7,243 nt of DNA, taken from positions 1-7,243 of the forward strand of contig JAJYHA010000363.1 in NCBI GenBank assembly GCA_021784995.1, read 5' to 3'. This DNA comes from Myxococcales bacterium (GTDB lineage: Bacteria > Myxococcota > Myxococcia > Myxococcales > Anaeromyxobacteraceae). Below the pieces are notes generated by a model. The model did no database searches, had not been told where the DNA came from, and saw only the letters and a program-made list of their open reading frames with translations. Below, in pieces: positions 1 to 6,392 of this stretch. Each line of letters starts with the position of its first letter. Position 1 is the stretch's first letter. A program made the translations under genes and the position numbers.

Positions 1-2025
1 CGCGCCGCCCCCGGCGCGGCGCGCGGGCCGACCCGCCGCGGCGTGGTCGGGACCCTCACGCGCCACCGGGACGGCTACGGCTTCGTGGCGCGCGTCGATC
101 GGCGGGGGGACGACGTCTTCCTCCCACCGCAGGAGGCAGGCAAGGCGCTCGACGGCGATCTGGTGCGGATCGAGATCGTCCCGGCCCCGCGCGGCCGCAC
201 CATGGGGCGGATGATCGAGGTGGTGCAGCGCCGGCGCCGCTGGCTCATCGGCACCTACCACGACCGCGGGCGGTCGAGCTTCGTCCTCCCGTCCGACGCC
301 GGGCTTGAGGGGCAGGTGGCGGTCCCGGCCTCGGATCTGGCCCGGGACGGCGAGGTGGTGAAGGTCGCGCTCGCGCCGGGGCGGGGCCCGCTCGCCGGGG
401 AGGTCGTGGAGCGGATCGGCCGCCCGGGCGACCCGCGGGTCGAGGTGCTGAAGGTCGCCTACGCGAAGGGGTTCTCCGACCTCTTCCCCGAGGAGGTGCG
501 CGCCGAGGCCGACCAGGTGCCCGATCGCGTCCGGCCGCAGGACCGCCGCGGCCGGCGCGACCTGACGGCGCTGCCGCTCGTCACCATCGACGGGGAGGAC
601 GCCCGCGACTTCGACGACGCCGTCCACGTCGAGCGCGTGGAGGGGCGGGGGCGCGCCTGCTACCGTGCCGTCGTCGCCATCGCCGACGTGGCGCACTACG
701 TCCAGCCCGGCTCGCCGCTGGACGCCGAGGCGCTGCGGCGCGGCACCAGCGTCTACTTCCCGGCGCAGGTGCTGCCCATGCTCCCCGAGCGGCTGTCGAA
801 CGGCATCTGCTCGCTCAACCCGGGCGTCGATCGCCTCTGCCTGGTGGCCGACCTGCTCGTCGACGACCGGGGCGAGCCCATCTCGGCGGAGCTGTACGAG
901 GGCGTGATGCGCAGCCACGCGCGCTGCACCTACGCCGAGGTGGCGCGCCTCCTCGACGGCGAGCGCATCCCGGGGCGTGAGCCGCTCCGGCCGCGCTTCG
1001 AGCTGATGGCTGAGCTGCAGGGCCGGCTCACCGCCATGCGCGCGCGCCGCGGCGCCATCGACTTCGACATCCCGGAGTCGAAGATCGTCGTGGACCGGGA
1101 CGGCGCCGTCGCCTCCATCGAGCGCCGTCCGCGGAACCGCGCCCACCGCATCGTGGAGGAGCTGATGCTGGCCGCCAACGAGGCGGTGGCGCGCACCTTC
1201 GAGCGGCGCGACCTGGCCACCATCTACCGGGTGCACGGGCTCCCCGACGAGGAGAAGATCGACGCCTTCCGCAAGCTGGCGCGGACGCACGGCTTCCAGG
1301 TGCCGGAGGGGCCGCTGGGGCCGAAGCAGCTCAACGCCCTGCTCCACGCCATCGAGGGCCACGCGCACCAGCGCGCCCTCAACCAGCTCCTCCTCCGGGC
1401 CATGATGCAGGCCGTCTACAGCGCCGAGAACATCGGCCACTACGGGCTCGCGGCGGAGCACTACCTCCACTTCACCTCGCCCATCCGCCGCTACCCGGAC
1501 CTCATGGTGCACCGGCTCCTGAAGGAGCACTGGGCGGAGCGGCGCGCCCGGCCGGCGCACGAGCTGGAGGAGGTGGCGGTCCTCTGCTCCGAGCGGGAGC
1601 GGGCCGCCATGCAGGCGGAGCGCGAGATCGCCGCCTTCTACGCGGCGCTCTTCATGCAGGACAAGGTGGGGCGGCGCTTCGCGGGGGTGGTGGCGAGCGT
1701 GGTGGAGTTCGGCCTCTTCGTGGAGATCGAGCCCTGGTTCGTCGAGGGGCTGGTGCCGATCGACGCGCTGGGGGAGGGCTGGGCGCTCGACCCGGAGCTG
1801 CACGCGCTCGTCCAGCGGGGCACCGGCCGCTCGTTCCGGGTGGGGGACACCGTGGAGGTGCAGGTGGCCGCTGCGAGCCCCGCGCGGCGGCAGATCGACC
1901 TCGCGCTGGTCGAGGAGGGCGGCGCTCGGGAGAGGCGGCGGCCCGGCGGTCGCGCCGGGCCGGCGGGCGCGAGGAGGGCGGGCGAGGGCGGCCGGGTGGC
2001 GCGCCCCGGCCGCAAGCGGCGCTAA
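1..2025 (+). CDS. rnr: RNase R family 3'-5' exoribonuclease, 5' end missing
   Basis: Processive 3'-5' exoribonuclease that degrades structured RNA, in the RNase II/RNB family. The frame is open from base 1. The GTG at 43 is internal, because family-typical sequence (RRGVVGTLTRHRDGYGFV) runs across it. By comparison with E. coli RNase R (813 aa), roughly 75 N-terminal residues, mainly the helix-turn-helix region, lie outside the window. Numbering from the codon at 43: cold-shock-like OB domains cover about 1-125 and the RNB catalytic domain about 170-500. The metal-binding cluster TIDGEDARDFDDA (181-193) places Asp at 183, 189, 191 and 192 with the same spacing as E. coli D272/D278/D280/D281. 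RGTSVYFP (233-240) carries the probable RNA-clamping Tyr238, and HFTSPIRRYPDLMVHR (476-491) is the conserved late-RNB motif. An S1 domain covers about 543-623, followed by an Arg/Gly-rich tail (628-660), a GC-rich counterpart of the Lys-rich tail seen in many RNase R proteins. The TAA stop (2023-2025) lies inside a repeat arm. Confidence 0.95.
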   Translation, partial: RAAPGAARGPTRRGVVGTLTRHRDGYGFVARVDRRGDDVFLPPQEAGKALDGDLVRIEIVPAPRGRTMGRMIEVVQRRRRWLIGTYHDRGRSSFVLPSDAGLEGQVAVPASDLARDGEVVKVALAPGRGPLAGEVVERIGRPGDPRVEVLKVAYAKGFSDLFPEEVRAEADQVPDRVRPQDRRGRRDLTALPLVTIDGEDARDFDDAVHVERVEGRGRACYRAVVAIADVAHYVQPGSPLDAEALRRGTSVYFPAQVLPMLPERLSNGICSLNPGVDRLCLVADLLVDDRGEPISAELYEGVMRSHARCTYAEVARLLDGERIPGREPLRPRFELMAELQGRLTAMRARRGAIDFDIPESKIVVDRDGAVASIERRPRNRAHRIVEELMLAANEAVARTFERRDLATIYRVHGLPDEEKIDAFRKLARTHGFQVPEGPLGPKQLNALLHAIEGHAHQRALNQLLLRAMMQAVYSAENIGHYGLAAEHYLHFTSPIRRYPDLMVHRLLKEHWAERRARPAHELEEVAVLCSERERAAMQAEREIAAFYAALFMQDKVGRRFAGVVASVVEFGLFVEIEPWFVEGLVPIDALGEGWALDPELHALVQRGTGRSFRVGDTVEVQVAAASPARRQIDLALVEEGGARERRRPGGRAGPAGARRAGEGGRVARPGRKRR

Positions 2026-2049
2026 ACGAGCGATCATGATTCGGAAACA

Positions 2050-2163
2050 GGCGAGCGGAGCGAGCCCGCCGGGAAGCGCCTCGCGGAGCGAGGCGCCAAG
2101 GGACCCGGCGAGCCGGGGTGGGGCCCCAGCGGCTCCGCCGATGGGGCGGGGCGGCACGCCCCG
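2050..2163. repeat. Cluster of five back-to-back hairpins
   Basis: Successive stem-loops can be read directly. (1) 2050-2070 is weak: 4 bp, a mismatch, then 2 bp. (2) 2076-2096 is a perfect 9-bp stem GCGCCTCGC with loop GGA. (3) 2104-2117 is CCCGGC/GCCGGG with a 2-nt centre. (4) 2123-2147 has 11 stem positions, one of them a G-A mismatch, with loop TCC. (5) 2147-2163 is CGGGGCG/CGCCCCG with loop GCA. The 7-mer GCGGAGC lies at the tip of hairpins 1 and 2, and its reverse complement GCTCCGC at the tip of hairpin 4. This suggests that the hairpins share an origin. Possible roles are protection of the RNase R mRNA 3' end, termination, or simply a repetitive palindromic element. The sequence alone does not decide. 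Confidence 0.65.
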
Positions 2164-2174
2164 TGGTGAAGGGG

Positions 2175-2233
2175 CTAAACGAGGGCCGGGTTCGCGAGCA
2201 CGAAGTGATCGCGAATCACGAACCCTCGTTTAG
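2175..2233. terminator. Probable bidirectional terminator stem-loop between convergent genes
   Basis: CTAAACGAGGG (2175-2185) is exactly complementary to CCCTCGTTTAG (2223-2233), a perfect 11-bp outer stem. Inside it, TTCGCGA (2191-2197) pairs perfectly with TCGCGAA (2209-2215). It sits downstream of RNase R (+) and immediately downstream of the minus-strand gene ending at 2242, so it could serve both. There is no long U tract after the stem on either strand, only the TTT within the distal arm. If it terminates, it would be a U-poor intrinsic terminator, or the structure may instead stabilise the 3' end. Confidence 0.5.
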
Positions 2234-2250
2234 GAGCCCGCTCAGGCTCC
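2233..2250 (-). repeat. 6-bp hairpin over the stop codon of the small minus-strand gene
   Basis: GGAGCC (2233-2238) and GGCTCC (2245-2250) are perfect complements around a 6-nt loop. The loop contains the TGA stop (minus strand, 2242-2244) of the upstream small gene. It abuts the larger stem-loop at 2175-2233 and may be part of the same 3'-end structure. Confidence 0.35.
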
Positions 2251-2553
2251 GCGGAAGGCCTTCCAGAAGCGGCACGCGTGCGCCGTGGCCTGCGCCAGGC
2301 CACCGCGCGAGGCAGCGCCGTCCGCGCCCTGCGCAGCCGACACGAAGCTGACCGGGGTGGCGTCCGCGGGGTCGAAGGCGACCGCCAGCCGGCGCTCCCC
2401 GAGCGCGCGGAAGAAGGACGCCCATCCGCACCGCGCCAGCCGGTCGGCGGGCTCGCTCGAGAACGCGGGCGCACCCTGGGCGTCGAGGGCGGGCGAGAGG
2501 TGGCGGGAGCCCGCGAAGTGGATCACCTCGCCGCGGTCGGCCGTGGTCTTCAT
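2242..2553 (-). CDS. Small protein of unknown function (103 aa)
   Basis: I do not recognise this family. It is very likely a real gene. An ATG (2551-2553) follows a strong Shine-Dalgarno GGAGG (2563-2567) with 9-nt spacing. Third codon positions are almost all G or C, as in neighbouring genes, and the stop lies just before a terminator-like structure. The protein is soluble-looking, with no signal peptide or membrane segment. It is rich in Ala (over a fifth of residues) and has short aromatic patches: VIHFAGSRHLSP near the N-terminus, WASFFRALGERRLAVAFDP in the middle, and a basic aromatic end FWKAFRGA. Two cysteines (Cys42 in RCGW, and one near the C-terminus in HACRFW) do not form a recognisable metal motif. 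It is transcribed divergently from the TSUP permease across a 68-bp spacer and convergently with RNase R. No function can be assigned. Confidence 0.75.
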   Translation of the reverse strand: MKTTADRGEVIHFAGSRHLSPALDAQGAPAFSSEPADRLARCGWASFFRALGERRLAVAFDPADATPVSFVSAAQGADGAASRGGLAQATAHACRFWKAFRGA

Positions 2554-2562
2554 TGGAATCGT

Positions 2563-2567
2563 CCTCC
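2563..2567 (-). promoter_or_regulatory. Strong ribosome binding site of the small minus-strand gene
   Basis: On the minus strand GGAGG is followed by the nine bases ACGATTCCA and then ATG. This near-consensus Shine-Dalgarno fixes the start of the small gene and is the main reason to prefer this frame over the overlapping open frames on both strands. Confidence 0.75.
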
Positions 2568-2574
2568 GTGGCCT

Positions 2575-2592
2575 CCGAGACTACGGTCTCGG
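2575..2592. promoter_or_regulatory. 7-bp dyad in the divergent spacer: candidate operator or 5' UTR hairpin
   Basis: CCGAGAC-TACG-GTCTCGG is a perfect 7+7 inverted repeat with a 4-nt centre. It lies in the 68-bp spacer between the start codons of the small gene (-) and the TSUP permease (+), 7 bp upstream of the small gene's ribosome binding site. It could be a regulator-binding dyad controlling one or both genes, or a hairpin in the leader of the small gene's mRNA. No regulator gene is next to it. Confidence 0.4.
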
Positions 2593-2606
2593 GGCGCGTC
2601 CTGCGC

Positions 2607-2612
2607 TAGATT
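2607..2612 (+). promoter_or_regulatory. Candidate -10 box for a leaderless TSUP transcript
   Basis: TAGATT (TANNNT pattern) lies 9 nt before the GTG start at 2622, the spacing expected when transcription begins at or very near the start codon. No Shine-Dalgarno-like sequence occurs between it and the GTG. A convincing -35 hexamer is not visible 17 nt upstream, so the call is tentative. Confidence 0.3.
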
Positions 2613-2621
2613 GTTCCGCGC

Positions 2622-3374
2622 GTGCTCACCTGGGTCGTCCTCGGGGCGGCCGGCTTCGGCGCCGGCGTCGTCAATGCCATCGCCGGCGGCGGTTCGCTGC
2701 TCTCCTTCCCCGCCCTCCTCCACACCGGCATGGGCGCCGTCTTCGCCAACGCCACCAACACCGCCGCAGTCTGGCCAGGCTCCGCGTCGGCCGTCTTCGC
2801 CTACCGGCGCGTCATCGCGCAGGAACGGCGCCGGGCCTGGGTGCTGGCCTGGCCTTCGCTGCTGGGCGGCGTCGCCGGTTCGTGGCTCCTGCTGCACACC
2901 TCCGAGCGCGTCTTCCGCGGGATCGTCCCCTGGCTGATCCTCTTCGCCTGCGCGCTCCTCGTGGTCCAGGGACCGGTGGCGCGCTGGGTGGCCGATCGCA
3001 CGGGCTCGGGGCGCTCCGGAGCCGTCCCCGTCCCGCTCGTCCTGGCCCAGTTCCTGATCGCGGTCTACGGCGGCTACTTCGGCGCGGGGATCGGGATCCT
3101 GATGCTGGCGGCCATGGCCATCTTCATCCCCCACGGGCTGCAGACGGCGAACGGGCTCAAGGTGCTCTTCGCCACGCTCATCAACGGGATCGCCGCCGTC
3201 TACTTCCTGGTCGTCGGGGCCGTGCGGCTGCCCGAGGCCGGGTTCATGATGGTGACCTCCATCGCGGGGGGGCTGGCCGGGGCGCGGCTCGCGCAGCGGC
3301 TCCCGGCGCGGCTCCTCCGCGCCCTGGTGGTCGCCTTCGGGGTGGTCGTGGCGGGGATCCTGCTCCTGGACTGA
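2622..3374 (+). CDS. TauE/SafE (TSUP) family membrane permease
   Basis: Integral membrane protein of 250 aa, the usual size for the sulfite exporter TauE/SafE family (DUF81), which moves sulfur-containing or organic anions across the cytoplasmic membrane. The substrate of this member cannot be told. Two related halves are visible. The first holds AGVVNAIAGGGSLLSFPALL (about 14-33) and NATNTAAVWPGS (43-54). The second holds YGGYFGAGIGILMLA (149-163) and TANGLKVLFATLINGIAA (175-192). Hydrophobic stretches at about 5-31, 38-62, 74-92, 100-117, 137-168, 176-199, 205-223 and 232-249 suggest eight membrane segments, some possibly re-entrant. The GTG start is forced: an in-frame TAG at 2607-2609 leaves only ATT (2610) or GTG (2622), and the first membrane segment begins at once. 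It has no visible ribosome binding site. It is monocistronic and convergent with the CBS gene, with 6 bp between stops. Confidence 0.92.
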   Translation: MLTWVVLGAAGFGAGVVNAIAGGGSLLSFPALLHTGMGAVFANATNTAAVWPGSASAVFAYRRVIAQERRRAWVLAWPSLLGGVAGSWLLLHTSERVFRGIVPWLILFACALLVVQGPVARWVADRTGSGRSGAVPVPLVLAQFLIAVYGGYFGAGIGILMLAAMAIFIPHGLQTANGLKVLFATLINGIAAVYFLVVGAVRLPEAGFMMVTSIAGGLAGARLAQRLPARLLRALVVAFGVVVAGILLLD

Positions 3375-3388
3375 GCGGGATCAGGTCC
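3368..3388. terminator. Small hairpin covering both stop codons of convergent genes
   Basis: GGACTGA (3368-3374) pairs with TCAGGTCC (3381-3388) as 7 bp with one bulged G, around the loop GCGGGA. The stem contains the TGA stop of the TSUP gene (3372-3374) and, on the other strand, the TGA stop of the CBS gene (3381-3383). It is the only structure available to end either transcript in the 6-bp gap. It has no U tract, so termination here is weakly supported. Confidence 0.25.
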
Positions 3389-3836
3389 GCGCCGCCCGCG
3401 CCACCTCCGCGTTCTTGGCGAACCAGATGAGCGCCTCGAGGGCGTTCGTCGTGGTGAGGATGCCCACCAGGTCGCCGGCCCCGTTCACCACGGTCACCCC
3501 GTTCAGCTTGCGGTCGCGGATCAGCGCGGCGGCGTCGGAGAGGTCCGTGTCGGGGGTGACGGTGTGCGGCTTGGGGTTCATCGCCTCCGTCACCGGCGTG
3601 CGGGCGAGCAGGTAGTGCAGCTCCCAGGTGTCGAGCGAGCTCGACTTGCCGGGCGAGAAGCTGAGCAGCATGCGCTCGGTCACGATGCCGACCAGCTTGC
3701 CGTTCCGCATGACCGGCAGCCGCCGGACGTTCTTCTCCTTGAGGAGGTGGATGGCCTCGACGATGGTGGCGCCCGCGTCGATCGTGATCGGGTTGGGCGT
3801 CATCCAGTCCGCGACCTTGGTCTTCGAGTTCGGCAT
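3381..3836 (-). CDS. Tandem CBS-domain protein (AcuB-like)
   Basis: Soluble 151-aa protein made of two CBS domains, which as a pair (Bateman module) usually bind AMP, ATP, SAM or similar ligands. CBS1 covers about 8-62: VADWMTPNPITIDAGATIVEA, then RRLPVMRNGKLVGIVTE. CBS2 covers about 80-142: VTEAMNPKPHTVTPDTDLSDA, then LNGVTVVNGAGDLVGILTTTNALEAL. The linker SFSPGKSSSLDTWELHYLLART (about 60-80) resembles the SPSxATSLxxxELxYLL linker of acetoin-utilisation AcuB-type CBS proteins. There is no catalytic or DNA-binding domain, so it probably acts by binding a partner. The ATG lies 3 nt beyond the livF stop, making it the last gene of the liv operon and probably translationally coupled. This suggests, without proving, that it modulates the importer or a linked pathway. 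Confidence 0.92.
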   Translation of the reverse strand: MPNSKTKVADWMTPNPITIDAGATIVEAIHLLKEKNVRRLPVMRNGKLVGIVTERMLLSFSPGKSSSLDTWELHYLLARTPVTEAMNPKPHTVTPDTDLSDAAALIRDRKLNGVTVVNGAGDLVGILTTTNALEALIWFAKNAEVARAART

Positions 3837-3839
3837 GGC

Positions 3840-5267
<1,428 letters not shown>

Positions 5268-5268
<1 letters not shown>

Positions 5269-6392
5269 CAGGCGACCCCCCCGGCGGCCGGCCCGGACGG
5301 CGCCGCGGCGGGCGCCCTCCGGCGGAGGCGTTGCCGGACGAAGCCGAGGACCCCGTCGGGCATGAAGAGGATCACGATCACCACCAGGATGCCGTAGATG
5401 AGCGCGTGCGCGTGCGCCAGGTTCTCCTTCAGGAAGGCGCCCGCCGGAGAGCCCTCCCGCACCACGCCCAGGCGGAAGAGCAGGTCCGACAGGATGTTGG
5501 CGCGGAGCGCCTCCGAGAGCGGGATCAGGACCAGCGCTCCCACCACCGGACCGCCGATGGTCCCGATGCCTCCGATGATGCAGACGAGGACGAACTGCAC
5601 CGACACCTCCACCGAGAGGACCGTCGGCGGATCGACGAAGCCCACGTAGAGCGCGTAGAACGCGCCGGAGCAGGCCGTGAAGAAGGCCGAGATGGCGAGC
5701 GCCACGTTCTTGTAGCGCGTGAGCGGGATCCCCAGCGAGTGCGCCGCGTCCTGGTCCTCGCGGATGGCCTGGAAGTAGTAGCCGAGCTTGGAGTGCTGCA
5801 CGCCCCAGTTCACGGCGATGGTGATCCCCGCCAGCACGAGCGCGGCGTAGTAGAAGGGGGCCTTGGTGGACCAGTCGGTGATCGTCCAGCCGGCGATCCG
5901 GAGCGCCGGGACGTCGCTGAGCAGCATCCCCTCGGCGCCGTTCGTCACCTCCTTCCAGTTCAGCGCGGCGAGGCGCAGGATCTCCGCCACCGCGATGGAG
6001 GCGAGGACGAAGTAGGGCCCGCGCAGGCGGAAGGTGATGGACCCGGTCACGATCCCGACCGCGACCGCCGCCGCCATCGGCACCAGGAACCCCCACCAGA
6101 GCGGGGCGTGATGGGCCACGAGCAGCAGGGCGGCGTAGCCGCCGATGCCGAAGAACGCGGAGTGGCCCACCGAGTACTGCCCCGTGTATCCGCCGATCAC
6201 GTTCCAGCTCTCCCCCTGCACCACCGCCAGGAAGATCAGGATCATGACGTGCAGCAGGTAGGGGTTCGTGACGCCGAGCGGCAGCGCGGCCAGCGCGCCG
6301 GCGAACACCAGGAGCGCCAGCAGCCAGGGGAGGGCCAGGCCGCGGGCGTGGGTGGGACGGGGGCGGGGGGTCGGGCGCATGGGGCGTCTCAC
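5268..6392 (-). CDS. livM: Branched-chain amino acid ABC transporter, permease LivM
   Basis: Inner-membrane permease that pairs with LivH to form the LIV transport channel. At 374 aa it is within the usual LivM range. Signature segments: ESWNVIGGYTGQYSVGHSAFFGIGG (about 61-85), FRLRGPYFVLASIAVAEILR (121-140), the cytoplasmic ATPase-coupling loop YYFQAIREDQDAAHSLGIPLTRYK (205-228), and CIIGGIGTIGGPVVGALVLIPL (271-292). About ten hydrophobic segments are visible, the last at about 331-345, followed by a basic then Ala/Pro-rich cytoplasmic tail. The N-terminus is rich in Arg and Pro (RPTPRPRPTHARG). The start is either GTG at 6390-6392, overlapping the livH stop by 4 nt (GTGA), or ATG at 6378-6380 (residue 5). 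Neither has a strong ribosome binding site. I chose the GTG because of the overlap pattern, with modest certainty. Confidence 0.95.

Larger units (their letters stand above)
2022..2233. repeat. 212-bp non-coding element bounded by an imperfect 22-bp inverted repeat
   Basis: Bases 2022-2043 read CTAAACGAG, six variable bases, then TGATTCG. The reverse complement of 2212-2233 reads CTAAACGAG, six variable bases, then TGATTCG. The arms agree at 19 of 22 positions, with all differences in the middle six. The interior (2050-2163) is almost continuous hairpin and has no credible gene. A third copy of the outer motif is in direct orientation inside the element: the 10-mer GCTAAACGAG occurs at 2021-2030 and 2174-2183. 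The element fills the gap between the convergent RNase R and small-protein genes. Size, terminal inverted repeats and lack of coding resemble a MITE or a composite REP/BIME-type palindromic element. No clear target-site duplication is visible outside the arms (AAGCGGCG before, GAGCCCGC after), so mobility is inference. Confidence 0.5.

Noticed and set aside
43..45. GTG at 43 as the RNase R start
   Set aside because: The frame is open to base 1 and the cold-shock domain sequence runs across this codon. A start here would remove the N-terminal region that RNase R proteins carry.
2033..2040. 8-bp palindrome ATCATGAT after the RNase R stop as an operator
   Set aside because: It is downstream of the gene and within the repeat arm, with no promoter nearby. 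It is short enough to occur by chance.
2036..2233. 65-codon open frame beginning ATG just after the RNase R stop
   Set aside because: It lies wholly in the hairpin array, has no ribosome binding site, and its Gly/Pro/Arg/Ser composition simply reflects GC-rich palindromes. Its stop falls in the repeat arm.
2014..2241. Target-site duplication outside the 22-bp repeat arms
   Set aside because: The flanks (2014-2021 AAGCGGCG, 2234-2241 GAGCCCGC) do not match convincingly, so transposition is not claimed as shown.
2285..3430. Long plus-strand open frame of 381 codons overlapping the small gene and the TSUP gene
   Set aside because: It is an out-of-frame, Arg/Ala/Pro-rich reading of the TSUP gene and antisense to the small gene. 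It has no domain features, while both overlapped genes have clear coding signals.
5276..5282. Run of seven G (minus strand) before the livG start as a programmed slippage site
   Set aside because: It sits at the very end of livM (GGVA then stop). All frames downstream are explained by separate starts, and such runs are expected at this GC content.
5269..6096. Upstream extension of the livG frame to an ATG at 6096
   Set aside because: This extension is the +1/-1 reading of livM. LivG homology begins at the ATG at 5268, which overlaps the livM stop in the usual operon fashion.
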